Positions 16,434 through 25,484 are shown, counted from the stretch's first letter. The stretch is DNA of 64,000 bases from Desulfitibacter alkalitolerans DSM 16504 (GCF_000620305.1 NZ_JHVU01000024.1:1-64000), one strand, 5' to 3'. The notes: generated from the sequence alone by a model not told the origin. A program made the numbers and translations.

Positions 16434-16468
16434 TAAAAAACCTCAAGTCCTATGATTTAGACCTGAGG
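16434..16468 (-). terminator. Terminator of the ypeB transcript
   Basis: Reading leftward, CCTCAGGTCTAAATC pairs with a second arm ending CTTGAGG (16441-16468) and is followed by TTTTTT. It lies 36 bp beyond the ypeB stop. Confidence 0.8.
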
Positions 16469-16503
16469 CTTTTACTTTGGATATTGATTTGGTGCGTTTC
16501 ACT

Positions 16504-17883
16504 CTATATGCTTCTAGTTCCTTCCTCTGTCTCCACAATCAAGAGAACTTTTTCTTCCTTACCTGTTTGTGCATTTATATAAACATAATAGATATCTTCA
16601 TTCATGGTGCCTTTTATTTCATAGCACAGCTTTTCATCCAGATTGGCCAGGGGTATAAGGGCCAACCTTACCTCTTCAACCTGTAAATCGTGATTTGCTT
16701 TTTTCCTTGCTTCTTCCTCAGTTATTTCTGGTTCAGGCAGCTCCCTTTCTGTATGGGATGTATAGAACTTTGCTGCATCATATCCTACTATATTCCCACT
16801 TTCTAATGATATGGTTACCTGAAGCATATCAGGATAGATTATAACCCCATCCTGGACCATGGCATAATTAACCAATAGCTCATTTCCTTCTTCCAAAAAT
16901 CCTATTTGTGTAAACTCACCTAAATCTCTTTGGTCAATAAATTCCTGTGCCTTTTCAAAAGCGGCTTCCCTGTTAATCTGCTCATTAGCTTGTGGTGCTT
17001 CTCCATACATCATCCACACCACATGGCCTCCCTGCTGACTTATGCCAACAACTGTTTCCCCTTGTCTCTGCCCCTGGGGCCTTAACCTAACATTATAGGT
17101 AGGTATATGACCGGTAGTTTCTTCACTTCTTTCCACATTCAAGTCATAGCCTAGTTCATTCACAAAGTTCAGGGCTATTTTTGACGCTTCCTGGGGACTT
17201 ACCTCATCACCAGTTAGTCCTCTCGGCTCCATATTTACAACGTGATCAGAAAAAGGCCCATCATATGTTAAGGTTGGAACTTCATCCTGAAGTCTTTGAT
17301 CCATTTTCCCAAAGCCATCTACAAACAGCCTGGCCTCAGGAGTTAATTTTCCGGTACGCCTTGCCAGATTTGCAAATCTAAACTGCTTCTCCTCGGCTAC
17401 TGTAGTGGTTAATTCCCTTAGTTCTTGATGCATTGTACGGGTTTCATTGTGCAGCTTCTCTAATGTGTTCATTTCCTCCTGGCTGATTTCCATGTCTTCA
17501 GCCAGCTTTTGGGCCAATGAGTAGCAAAAATCTCCTAGTTGTGCCATGTAATGCTGGCTGCGCATCATGGCAGGCATTTCTAAGGGAAGCTGTCCCAGGC
17601 TTATTCTAGCCCTTTCTGCTTCATGCCAGGCCGTTGTAAGGGTAATAATATTTTGCCCCTTAGAGTCAGACACCAAAGCCTTACCTAAAAGTACATCTAG
17701 ATTTTCAGTGCTATCAATCAGGTCAAAAAAGGCAGTTTGGTAACTAGCTTCCAGATTATTGTCCATTGCATAAGCTCTAGCACCAATGCCTGAATACCAG
17801 ATTAATCCTATGCCAATTAATAATGCAGCAAGGACACCCAGTAGAACATTCTTGTAGTTGGCAAGTATATCTCTATAACCCAC
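16504..17883 (-). CDS. ypeB: Spore germination protein YpeB
   Basis: A 459-residue protein with an N-terminal membrane anchor (about 14-31, VLLGVLAALLIGIGLIWYSG), a helical YpeB region and C-terminal PepSY-type repeats (VSPQEASKIALNFVNELG; REAAFEKAQEFIDQR; ITEEEARKKANHDL). YpeB is needed for localisation and stability of the cortex-lytic enzyme SleB in the spore. Directly upstream on the same strand is sleB, with a 41-bp gap, the conserved sleB-ypeB operon. The stop codon is UAG. This is good evidence of an endospore former. Confidence 0.92.
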   Translation of the reverse strand: MGYRDILANYKNVLLGVLAALLIGIGLIWYSGIGARAYAMDNNLEASYQTAFFDLIDSTENLDVLLGKALVSDSKGQNIITLTTAWHEAERARISLGQLPLEMPAMMRSQHYMAQLGDFCYSLAQKLAEDMEISQEEMNTLEKLHNETRTMHQELRELTTTVAEEKQFRFANLARRTGKLTPEARLFVDGFGKMDQRLQDEVPTLTYDGPFSDHVVNMEPRGLTGDEVSPQEASKIALNFVNELGYDLNVERSEETTGHIPTYNVRLRPQGQRQGETVVGISQQGGHVVWMMYGEAPQANEQINREAAFEKAQEFIDQRDLGEFTQIGFLEEGNELLVNYAMVQDGVIIYPDMLQVTISLESGNIVGYDAAKFYTSHTERELPEPEITEEEARKKANHDLQVEEVRLALIPLANLDEKLCYEIKGTMNEDIYYVYINAQTGKEEKVLLIVETEEGTRSI

Positions 17884-17924
17884 GGCAAACCACCTCCACT
17901 TCTTTTTTAATTAAAATTTTTTAT

Positions 17925-18413
17925 TTAAAATCCAAAAACATGTCTGCCTATCCTGGATGTGATAGTTCTGGTCCAGATCCACCTGCTTGTTGCAGTGGCA
18001 GGATTCCAGAAGAATGTTGCCCCACCTGTTGGATCCCAGCCATTAAGGGCATAACGTGCTGCTCTTACATGGTCAGCAGTGGGATTAACCCTCCAAAAGC
18101 TGCCATTTTGGATTGGTTCAAAGGCTAATGGCTGATAGATGACTCCATTTACTGTGGCCGGAAAACGAGGGTCTCTAACCCTGTTGGCAATAACTGCTGC
18201 CACAGCAACCTGTCCTTGAAAGGGCTCTCCCCTTGCTTCCGCAGCTACCATTCTGGAAATCATCCATACATCATCGGCCCTGGGCTGCCCAACACCAGGG
18301 GCCTGGGTAGGGATAGCCTCTCCCTGAAATACTTGCTGACTAATGGAAAATGCTCCAAAGGCAGCACCAAGTAAAAAGCTACCAAGAAGCAAACCAGCTA
18401 AAAACTGTTTCAT
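17925..18413 (-). CDS. sleB: Spore cortex-lytic enzyme SleB (short form)
   Basis: A 162-residue protein with a signal peptide (QFLAGLLLGSFLLGAAFGAF) and a Hydrolase_2 catalytic domain (DDVWMISRMVAAEARGEPF with the catalytic Glu, GQVAVAAVIANRVRDPRFP, and FFWNPATATSRW). AGGAGG before ATG 18413 fixes the start. SleB proteins usually carry an N-terminal peptidoglycan-binding domain of ~70 residues; here only a short linker joins signal peptide and catalytic domain. It degrades cortex peptidoglycan (muramic-delta-lactam sites) during germination. Confidence 0.9.
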   Translation of the reverse strand: MKQFLAGLLLGSFLLGAAFGAFSISQQVFQGEAIPTQAPGVGQPRADDVWMISRMVAAEARGEPFQGQVAVAAVIANRVRDPRFPATVNGVIYQPLAFEPIQNGSFWRVNPTADHVRAARYALNGWDPTGGATFFWNPATATSRWIWTRTITSRIGRHVFGF

Positions 18414-18575
18414 ACATAACCTCCTACTCATATTTTTTTTCCATATTAGATTTCCCCCTTTTCATCTAAATATTCCATAAGCATAAGCTGCGTCATATAA
18501 AAAATGAAGGATATATAGGCATTTCGTTGAAATATATAGGAAATACTTACGATAAAACCTGTGTAGGAAAGAGGA

Positions 18576-19421
18576 GTGGTTGTTCTGGAATTTACCTGGA
18601 GCAAGGTCCAAAAACAAAGACTGGTTGAATTAAATGCAGATGAATCTTTGTTGCAATATACATTTCAGGATGCAAAAAAAAGAGACAGGGCTTTTCAAAG
18701 CCTTGATAAAGAATTGGTATTAGCAAACAAAAAACACCTTATAGATTTAAGAAACAAAGAGCTTCGTCCTCTATTATGCCAGCTAGAAAGTCAGCTTGTT
18801 CAGTGTCTAACCCAGGAAGGCTTTGTACAGGTAGTAACACCTCATTTACTGCCCAGGGATATGCTGGAGAGAATGACCATCACAAGTGAACACCCCCTCT
18901 CAAATCAGGTGTTTTGGGTGGACAGAAACAAGTGCCTTCGACCCATGCTTGCACCTAACCTTTATTCTTTATTAAGGGATTTAGAGCGTATCTGGGAAAA
19001 GCCAATTAAAATCTTCGAAATCGGTACCTGCTTTCGTAAGGAATCCCAGGGTGCTAATCATTTAAATGAGTTTACAATGCTTAATCTGGTTGAGATGGGA
19101 GATCTGGAGGGTAGGCAGAAACAAAGACTTGAGGAGCTTGCACACATGGTCATGGAGTCAGCAGGTGTGACTGATTATGCTCTAGAAGGCTGTGAATCAG
19201 AGGTATACAAGGAAACAGTAGATGTAGTTGTAAAGGATCTGGAAATAGGCTCAGGTGCCTATGGTCCCCACGACCTTGACAATAACTGGGGGATATTTGA
19301 TCCTTGGGTAGGAATTGGTTTTGGCCTGGAAAGACTGGTAACTGTTAAGCGAGATTATAAGAATATACGCAGGTCAGGAAGAAGCATCTCATACCTGGAT
19401 GGTTCGCGCCTAAATATATAG
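18576..19421 (+). CDS. pylSc: Pyrrolysyl-tRNA synthetase catalytic subunit PylSc
   Basis: A 281-residue class II synthetase core that charges tRNA-Pyl with pyrrolysine. Motif 2 is FEIGTCFRKESQGANHLNEF followed by TMLNLVEMG (the Asn that recognises the substrate amide is kept). Motif 3 is GIGFGLERLV. The tRNA-binding N-domain is a separate gene (pylSn), as in bacteria. The start is uncertain: GTG 18576 abuts the GAGGAG site, while an in-frame CTG at 18585 is better spaced. It ends in UAG; the frame then stays open for 19 codons to a second UAG followed at once by UGA. pylD follows. Confidence 0.95.
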   Translation: MVVLEFTWSKVQKQRLVELNADESLLQYTFQDAKKRDRAFQSLDKELVLANKKHLIDLRNKELRPLLCQLESQLVQCLTQEGFVQVVTPHLLPRDMLERMTITSEHPLSNQVFWVDRNKCLRPMLAPNLYSLLRDLERIWEKPIKIFEIGTCFRKESQGANHLNEFTMLNLVEMGDLEGRQKQRLEELAHMVMESAGVTDYALEGCESEVYKETVDVVVKDLEIGSGAYGPHDLDNNWGIFDPWVGIGFGLERLVTVKRDYKNIRRSGRSISYLDGSRLNI

Positions 19422-19480
19422 CAATTAGTGCAGCCAGTAATGCTGCAAGTAATGTCAACTGTTGAAGGGATGGATAGGTA

Positions 19481-20293
19481 GTGACAAGACTGACTGAAGG
19501 AGATCTTAAGGGGTTAGATAACCAGATCAGAGATTACGATAAGAACCTAAAGAAAATTTGTGGGGCTTCCCTTATGGAAATAGCTGCTCTAGCAGGAGAT
19601 ATTACTACAGCCAGCTTTAATGAAGCCATGACGAAACATACAGTTGGGGTTATACCCATTACGTCAGGCCAGGGGATTATAGGAAATTTTTCCCAATCAG
19701 TAAAGAGCTTTATTGATTATTTGGGCTTTCACGCCTTTGTCACAAATAGCCATGATGTATCAGGAATAGCAGAAGCCATTGCAAGAAAAGCTTCCCTGAT
19801 TTTTATGGCTGATGATAATCAGTTTATCGCAGTCAACTTGAATGCAAAAAAAGTAGTGGACAATGGGGAAGCAACAGGAAGGGGATTTGCAGCTGCTTTA
19901 AGCTTATTGGCTGGTGGACTAAAAAACCGCCAGGTCCTGGTGGTTGGTGCTGGCAGGGTAGGCACCCATTGTGTAAATTATCTGCTGGCTGAAGGGGCAA
20001 GGGTTGCAGTATTTGACATAGATAAAAATAAAATATCTTCCCTGGTTCCAAATATAACCATTGAAGATAACCTTTCAGATGCTGTGTCAAAATATAGATA
20101 CATCATAGATGCCTCGCCTGAACAAGGCTTCATGACATTAGACAATTTGCACCCAGAGACAAGAATATCAGCTCCTGGAATGCCATTAGGATTGACTGCT
20201 GATGCCTTTGCAGCATTTGAAGGCAAGGTCATACATGATCCTTTACAAATAGGAGTAGCTACAATGCTGGCCATGGCTGTTAATAAGAGCTAA
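19481..20293 (+). CDS. pylD: Pyrroline ring-forming dehydrogenase PylD
   Basis: A 270-residue NAD-dependent enzyme that oxidises and cyclises 3-methylornithyl-lysine, the last step of pyrrolysine synthesis. The Rossmann loop VLVVGAGRVGTHCVNYLL with an acidic residue after the second strand (VAVFDIDKNK) is clear. The N-terminus (PITSGQGIIGNFSQSVKSF) and the DASPEQGFM / ISAPGMPLGL blocks are typical of PylD. The GTG start lies within the UAG-UGA stop cluster of the pylSc read-through frame. It converges on pylSn with a 34-bp gap. Confidence 0.95.
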   Translation: MTRLTEGDLKGLDNQIRDYDKNLKKICGASLMEIAALAGDITTASFNEAMTKHTVGVIPITSGQGIIGNFSQSVKSFIDYLGFHAFVTNSHDVSGIAEAIARKASLIFMADDNQFIAVNLNAKKVVDNGEATGRGFAAALSLLAGGLKNRQVLVVGAGRVGTHCVNYLLAEGARVAVFDIDKNKISSLVPNITIEDNLSDAVSKYRYIIDASPEQGFMTLDNLHPETRISAPGMPLGLTADAFAAFEGKVIHDPLQIGVATMLAMAVNKS

Positions 20294-20327
20294 TTGAAGT
20301 CAAGGTATTGGTCTTTTGGATAAGGTA

Positions 20328-20654
20328 TTATTCCCTTTTCTCTTTTAACTCGGAGCCATAATGCTGGGTAAACATTGTGGTGGAATATTTTTCCAGCTTC
20401 CAGCTGGGTATTTTACATGCTTTACAGGTGCCAGTCATCCACTTGTTCCTGAGCCATCTTGCAGCACGACTTTTTCTTGAATTTACTACTGTAAAGGTTT
20501 GGTTGCAGTGGGTGGTTAACTCTGCATATTTTCCCTTTTCTTTGATGGACCTGATGCCATGAAGCACGCCGGTGCGAGAAGGCCAGAGCTTAATCTTATT
20601 TAACAGGCGGAAAAAATCAACTTGTTTTCTGTAATATCTTTTTACTTCCGTCAT
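20328..20654 (-). CDS. pylSn: Pyrrolysyl-tRNA synthetase tRNA-binding subunit PylSn
   Basis: A 108-residue protein matching the N-terminal domain of archaeal PylS. Signature blocks are LWPSRTGVLHGIRSI, THCNQTFTVVNSRKSRAARW and CKACKIPSWKLEKYSTT, with His and Cys residues placed for zinc binding. It holds the T-arm/variable-loop side of tRNA-Pyl and makes charging by PylSc efficient. It is the last gene of the tRNA-Pyl-pylB-pylC-pylSn group, opposite in strand to pylSc, which is unusual. Confidence 0.93.
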   Translation of the reverse strand: MTEVKRYYRKQVDFFRLLNKIKLWPSRTGVLHGIRSIKEKGKYAELTTHCNQTFTVVNSRKSRAARWLRNKWMTGTCKACKIPSWKLEKYSTTMFTQHYGSELKEKRE

Positions 20655-20705
20655 TTGATTGCCCTCCAGTAGAGTGGTTAATTGAATGGTTATTTAGATG
20701 GTTAT

Positions 20706-21872
20706 CTAGAACCTTGGAAATGAATCATTGTATGATGATATTTTATGCTCTTCCATTATATTTCGCAGGATCACAGATCTTTTATCCCAAACATCTTTTT
20801 TGCTGGCAGCAGATATTATTAAAGCAGCTGCCCAGGCCTCCCTGTCTGGACAATAATTGGTGATAGCCTCATCAGCTCCAAAAAAGTTCTCAATTAATTG
20901 TAAAGGACCAGCCTCTGCCATAATGTGCTCGCCAAGTGTTTCCATTTTTCGTGGAGTTACTGCTATATGTTCAAAGATGACATGTTTTTTTTCTAAAGGG
21001 TTTTTAACTTCAGGCAGTCTATCATATACATAAATATCTGCAAGGTGAGCAAGCATGTTAATGCCTGTGGATTGATATACTGTGATAGGCGTTTGGCTGG
21101 GCAGTCTAGCATCAATTTCTAATACCTTTAATTGCCCGTTGTTAATAATTACTTCAATGTCCATGATGCCCGTAAGATTCAAAATCCTGGCAAGCTTTGC
21201 CGATACTTCATGAAGCATAGATTGAAGCTCGCCTTCCATAATTACAGGGGCTAAAACCCTTTTACAGTCATACCCTGCATCCACCTGTATCTCTGTAATT
21301 TGCAGGGTAATATAATTACCCCTATACCCCATTACCTCCAGAGAATAAGATGGACCTTCCAAATACTCTTGAATAACCCATTTTTCACCCTTGCTTTGAA
21401 TATCTTTAATAAATTCTTTTAAGATAACCTCATCTGTAAACTTCCTTACCCCGTGGCTTCCACTTAGCTCTGAGGGCTTCGCTATTACAGGAACCTTACA
21501 ATCAGGCCAATACCTTGGTGCTGGTATGTTATTATCCGCAAATAGCTTGTCAGATTTAAGCTTGGAAGATGAAATAATATTTGCTTCTATATCAAAGGCA
21601 ACTGGAACCTTTTGACTTTCAGCTACACTTTTAATTATTTTTACCGCATCAATGTCTTCCAGGGCCGGAAGCACCAGGTCCTTGCCATGTATAACTTCTG
21701 CAAGGCTGCCCTTTTCATCTTTTGTTATATTTATTTCATAAAAATTGCTGCACATACCTGCAGCTGGTGCCTTTGGGTTTTTATCAACCAGGAAAACCTC
21801 CCATCCTGCTTTTTGGGCAAGATAGACAGCTTCCACTCCCTGGAGTTTACCGCCAATTATTACTACTTTCAT
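20706..21872 (-). CDS. pylC: 3-methylornithine-lysine ligase PylC
   Basis: A 388-residue ATP-grasp ligase that joins 3-methylornithine to the epsilon-amino group of lysine. The N-terminal Rossmann-like part is MKVVIIGGKLQGVEAVYLAQ; the ATP-grasp region includes VIAKPSELSGSHGVRKF and the metal-binding IMDIEVIINNGQLKVLEIDA. I set the start at ATG 21872, which overlaps the pylB stop as ATGA and has the conserved MKVVIIGG start; an upstream ATG adds eight residues. The stop is UAG, three codons before a UAA. Confidence 0.95.
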   Translation of the reverse strand: MKVVIIGGKLQGVEAVYLAQKAGWEVFLVDKNPKAPAAGMCSNFYEINITKDEKGSLAEVIHGKDLVLPALEDIDAVKIIKSVAESQKVPVAFDIEANIISSSKLKSDKLFADNNIPAPRYWPDCKVPVIAKPSELSGSHGVRKFTDEVILKEFIKDIQSKGEKWVIQEYLEGPSYSLEVMGYRGNYITLQITEIQVDAGYDCKRVLAPVIMEGELQSMLHEVSAKLARILNLTGIMDIEVIINNGQLKVLEIDARLPSQTPITVYQSTGINMLAHLADIYVYDRLPEVKNPLEKKHVIFEHIAVTPRKMETLGEHIMAEAGPLQLIENFFGADEAITNYCPDREAWAAALIISAASKKDVWDKRSVILRNIMEEHKISSYNDSFPRF

Positions 21873-22981
21873 ATGACTGCACCAGATTTCTGCCATTTCA
21901 TGGCTGTTTTGCTTTTTTCACTGTCTACCCAGGCTCTGTATTCAGCTGTTGTAGCTTTTCTAAGGCCCATTGCTTCAATAACAGGTGTAATTCCCTGAAC
22001 GGTTCTATAACCCTCATTTATGTCTTTGCTGCATTGTGCCACCCCAGCCAGGCCAGCTTCAGGCGGAATAATAGATGTGATAACATTTGCTCCGGCATCC
22101 AATCGTTCCTGCAGACCTTCAACTCCATCAATATCAAGGGAAGCAGGTATCAGCTTGTCAGGAAACACGAGTCTCAAAATGGCAATTATTTTAATTTCTT
22201 GACCGCGTGGGGCCTGGGGCCGGGATTCCATGATGCTTCCAGATTGTGGAACAAAGCTCATAACTCGCACCTGATTTGCTCCCAGATATCTCATACACTC
22301 CATGGAATGGGCAATATCCCCAGGAGTTTCTCCCACACCTGTTAAAATGCCCTCTTCTATTAGCAGCCCTGCAGCATTTGCCTTTAATTTGCTCTGGAAT
22401 CTTTCTTCATAGCTTTGTTCAAGGCGTAATATATTAAATAACTTTTCATTATGTGTTTCCTGATAACATGCGTACCAATCAGCACCAAAAGCCTGAAATT
22501 TTGTGAGATTTTCTTCTGAAACTAGACCAGGTGAAATCATAACTGGCAGCTTGGTCTGGGACTTAATATCGGCAATTAACTCAAAGAGTGGTTTAAAGCC
22601 ACTGCTATTCATATAATATTTGGGGTCCTCCCCCATGGTTAAGTCAATTAAATGTACCCCTGATTCTGTTAGGCCCATTACTGTATCCATTATTTCCCTA
22701 TTTGATTTTCTATATCTTTTACTACCTTCATTGGACTTCCTGTAATAGCAAAAAGCACAATCATTACGACACCAGGTAGAAAAATAAACAAATCCATATA
22801 GAAAAATCTTATTGCCAAAATGTCTATTGCGTAATTCACGTGCTTTCTCATAAATCCTTTGAAGCTCGTCTTCTTTTTCTATGCCCAGGAGATATATTAT
22901 TTCATTTTTTGATAAAAACCTGTTATTTTCCGCCTTGTCCAGTATTTGTTCCAGGCTTATTGCTGGATCAATCCTATCCAC
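21869..22981 (-). CDS. pylB: Methylornithine synthase PylB (radical SAM)
   Basis: A 370-residue radical SAM mutase that turns lysine into (3R)-3-methyl-D-ornithine, the first committed step. The [4Fe-4S]/SAM motif WCRNDCAFCYYR (CX3CX2C) lies near residue 73. The flanking YGFVYFSTWCRN and LLIEEGILTGVGETPGDIAH resemble PylB and biotin-synthase relatives. It is translationally coupled to pylC. The upstream 76 bp hold a hairpin and then tRNA-Pyl, so tRNA and biosynthesis genes may share a primary transcript. Confidence 0.95.
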   Translation of the reverse strand: MDRIDPAISLEQILDKAENNRFLSKNEIIYLLGIEKEDELQRIYEKARELRNRHFGNKIFLYGFVYFSTWCRNDCAFCYYRKSNEGSKRYRKSNREIMDTVMGLTESGVHLIDLTMGEDPKYYMNSSGFKPLFELIADIKSQTKLPVMISPGLVSEENLTKFQAFGADWYACYQETHNEKLFNILRLEQSYEERFQSKLKANAAGLLIEEGILTGVGETPGDIAHSMECMRYLGANQVRVMSFVPQSGSIMESRPQAPRGQEIKIIAILRLVFPDKLIPASLDIDGVEGLQERLDAGANVITSIIPPEAGLAGVAQCSKDINEGYRTVQGITPVIEAMGLRKATTAEYRAWVDSEKSKTAMKWQKSGAVI

Positions 22982-23010
22982 TTAGGCCACCTCTTTTAGA
23001 TAATGATTAT

Positions 23011-23040
23011 AAAAGATTCTAGCCATGACTAGAATCTTTT
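23011..23040 (-). terminator. Hairpin between tRNA-Pyl and pylB
   Basis: AAAAGATTCTAG (23011-23022) and CTAGAATCTTTT (23029-23040) form a perfect 12-bp stem with a 6-base loop and flanking A/T runs. It could end the tRNA-Pyl transcript, or mark a processing or partial read-through point ahead of pylB. Confidence 0.7.
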
Positions 23041-23056
23041 GCTAAACAAACTTCTT

Positions 23057-23129
23057 TGGCGGGGAGTCCGGGAGTCACACCCGGCTACGTAAATTTAGAG
23101 TCTACGCGATCTATGCCGATCCACCCCCC
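23057..23129 (-). tRNA. pylT: tRNA-Pyl (anticodon CUA), CCA encoded
   Basis: Reading leftward from 23129 the sequence starts GGGGGGTGGATC and ends CTCCCCGCCA. The acceptor stem is 7 bp including one G-U. The D-arm is GATC-GGCATA-GATC with a very small loop. The anticodon stem has six base pairs (CGTAGA/TTTACG) around CTCTAAA, and the T-arm is CCGGG/CCCGG. The 6-bp anticodon stem, tiny D-loop and CUA anticodon are hallmarks of tRNA-Pyl; it closely resembles that of Desulfitobacterium. It decodes UAG as pyrrolysine. Confidence 0.96.
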
Positions 23130-23280
23130 ATATTTATGAAAATTGCTCTAGATAGTATATCATATTTGCACTATCCTAGACATCATACTATATTTGACAT
23201 CTAATTGCTAAATCCTTTATTAATTATAAAATCCCTTAATATTTACAAAAATTAGCTAATTTGCACAAAACCCATGCCAT

Positions 23281-23979
23281 CTACTTAAAACAAGCATCAG
23301 AAAACTTCACTATCTGAACTCTATCACCATTTTTTAATGAGGCAGCATTGGCTTCGTCAATATCTACATGCATCTCAAGTTTGAATTTATCACTTACTCT
23401 CACCAGCACCTCAAGGAAAACTATGACCCTCTGGTTACCAGAGGTTTTAACGTTTACCTTATCCCCGTCTTTGACTCCAAATCGTTCAGCATCAGATGGA
23501 TGCATATGAATATGCCTTGCGGCTATTATAGAGCCTTCATCCAATGTTACAGAACCAGCTGGACCTACAAGGGTCAGCCCAGCTGATCCTTGTAAATCTC
23601 CAGAATCTCTGATGGGTGCTTTAATACCAAGCTTGAAACAGTCTGATAAAGAAAGTTCCACCTGGGTTTTATTTCTAGTGGGTCCAAGTACTCTCACCTT
23701 TTCTATTACGCCTTTTGGGCCAACCAGGGTAACTGTTTCTTCACATGCGTACTGGCCTGGCTGGGACAATTCCTTGAGGACACATAAGCTGGCACCCTTA
23801 CCAAATAAGACCTCAAGGTCATTTTGTGACAGGTGTATATGTCGGTTTGAGATGCCAACTGGAATTGTATGAGTATCAATAACTTGACACTCTATTTCAT
23901 CTTTTTTTTGGTTTTTTAAGTGTTTGTAAACAACTTCTGTAACAATTTCAATCAGCTGCTTTTCATTCATTTGTTCCAC
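23281..23979 (-). CDS. pduL: Microcompartment phosphotransacylase PduL/EutD-like
   Basis: A 232-residue PduL-type enzyme that converts acetyl-CoA and phosphate to acetyl phosphate and CoA, recycling CoA within the compartment. It has the two PduL repeats with metal-binding His residues (VGISNRHIHLSQ; AARHIHMHPSDA) and LGPTRNKTQVELSLSD. The first 20 residues (EKQLIEIVTEVVYKHLK) form an amphipathic helix typical of an encapsulation peptide. It is the last eut gene, 8 bp after eutE, ends in UAG, and is followed 150 bp on by tRNA-Pyl. Confidence 0.93.
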   Translation of the reverse strand: MEQMNEKQLIEIVTEVVYKHLKNQKKDEIECQVIDTHTIPVGISNRHIHLSQNDLEVLFGKGASLCVLKELSQPGQYACEETVTLVGPKGVIEKVRVLGPTRNKTQVELSLSDCFKLGIKAPIRDSGDLQGSAGLTLVGPAGSVTLDEGSIIAARHIHMHPSDAERFGVKDGDKVNVKTSGNQRVIVFLEVLVRVSDKFKLEMHVDIDEANAASLKNGDRVQIVKFSDACFK

Positions 23980-23987
23980 CTGCTTTT

Positions 23988-25451
23988 TTAAGCATGTTTC
24001 TCAGACTCTAATCTTGCAAGGACCTGCTTTACTATCTCTGAAATCTGGTCTGGACTATAAGTTTTAGTACTGCAAGTGCTTGCCTGACTTTTTTCAAAAT
24101 CCACATTTACCGTTCCATAGGCAAGTTTTTTAATGTTTATCAAGTGTAATGGAGTCAGGTTGTCAGATAAACTGCTGCCACCCCAGGTACCACAACCTAA
24201 TGTCATTGAGGGTGCAAGGCCTGTGGAATAACCAATACCACCCAGTGCAGAAGGTGTATTTACCAAAATTCTAAATACAGGCTTTTGAATAAACTCTCTA
24301 ATAACCTCATCATTTTGAGAGTGAATTACAAAGGAATGGCCTATCCCACCCAGCTTTAACAATTCAATGCTTAATAAACAACCCTCATGCCAATCCTTGA
24401 CTACATACAGTCCGAGGACTGTGGTTAATTTTTCATATGATAATGGGTATTCAGGACCATATCCTTCTAATGGAGCAATGAGAATCTTGGTTCCTGCAGG
24501 TACTTCAATACCAGCCTTGGCAGCTATAAAGTCAGGGCTTTTCCCTACAAAGGCAGGATTCATCCCTCCCTTGGGGGTCATGATAAGGCGACTCACCTTG
24601 TCCACTTCATCCCTATTTAAAAAGTAGCAGCCCTGCTTCTTTAATTCATTAATTACTTGGTCCTTAATAGGTTCATCTATTATTATTGCCTGTTCGGAAG
24701 CACAAATCATACCATTATCAAAGGTCTTGCTTGTAATAATGTCCTTCACTGCCTGCTGGATATTAGCAGTTCTTTCCACAAAGGCCGGTACATTGCCAGG
24801 CCCAACCCCAAGGGCTGGCTTTCCCGCACTATAGGCTGCCTTAACCATTGCAGAGCCACCTGTGGCTACTATAAGAGCTATGGCTTCATGGTGCATGAGT
24901 TCATTTACTGCCTGCATGCTTACCCTGGACATACAGCTGACTATACCGTCTGGAGCCCCTGCCTTTACTGCTGCTTCATTTACCACCTGAGCAGCTGCAC
25001 AGCTGCACTTGATTGCAGCAGGATGTGGTGAAAAGACTATTGCATTTCCCGCTTTAATGGCACATAAAGAATTGTGTATTAATGTTGATGTAGGATTTGT
25101 TGTGGGAATAATACCAAGTATTACTCCCACGGGAACTGCTACTTCAACTACCTTGTTAACAGGATCCTCTTTAATGATGCCAGTTGTCTTTAAGCCCTTT
25201 ATATACTCATAGACATCCTTGCCGGCAAAAAGGTTTTTTATAACTTTGTGTTCAACTACTCCATATTTTGTCTCATCCACTGCCATTTTTGCCAGCCAAC
25301 TGGCATTTTCAATAGCAGCTTCCGAAATAGAGGCAAGAATCTTATTTATTTTTTCTTCTGAGAAGGCAGCTAAAACCTCCTGAGCCTCTTTAGCTTTTCT
25401 AGCAAGGTCCCTGGCTTCTTGAATTATCCTTAAATCATAATCAATTGCCAC
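23988..25451 (-). CDS. eutE: CoA-acylating acetaldehyde dehydrogenase EutE
   Basis: A 487-residue aldehyde dehydrogenase that turns acetaldehyde into acetyl-CoA with NAD. The conserved blocks are VPVGVILGIIPTTNPTST, VATGGSAMVKAAYSAGKPAL (NAD site) and FDNGMICASEQA with the catalytic Cys. The C-terminal extension (YSPDQISEIVKQVLARLESE) is an amphipathic helix resembling the encapsulation peptides of PduL and EutC here. It works right after EutBC, inside the shell. Confidence 0.95.
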   Translation of the reverse strand: MAIDYDLRIIQEARDLARKAKEAQEVLAAFSEEKINKILASISEAAIENASWLAKMAVDETKYGVVEHKVIKNLFAGKDVYEYIKGLKTTGIIKEDPVNKVVEVAVPVGVILGIIPTTNPTSTLIHNSLCAIKAGNAIVFSPHPAAIKCSCAAAQVVNEAAVKAGAPDGIVSCMSRVSMQAVNELMHHEAIALIVATGGSAMVKAAYSAGKPALGVGPGNVPAFVERTANIQQAVKDIITSKTFDNGMICASEQAIIIDEPIKDQVINELKKQGCYFLNRDEVDKVSRLIMTPKGGMNPAFVGKSPDFIAAKAGIEVPAGTKILIAPLEGYGPEYPLSYEKLTTVLGLYVVKDWHEGCLLSIELLKLGGIGHSFVIHSQNDEVIREFIQKPVFRILVNTPSALGGIGYSTGLAPSMTLGCGTWGGSSLSDNLTPLHLINIKKLAYGTVNVDFEKSQASTCSTKTYSPDQISEIVKQVLARLESEKHA

Positions 25452-25484
25452 CTTTATCCCCCTTTCCCCCTAAGGTGCATTTAC

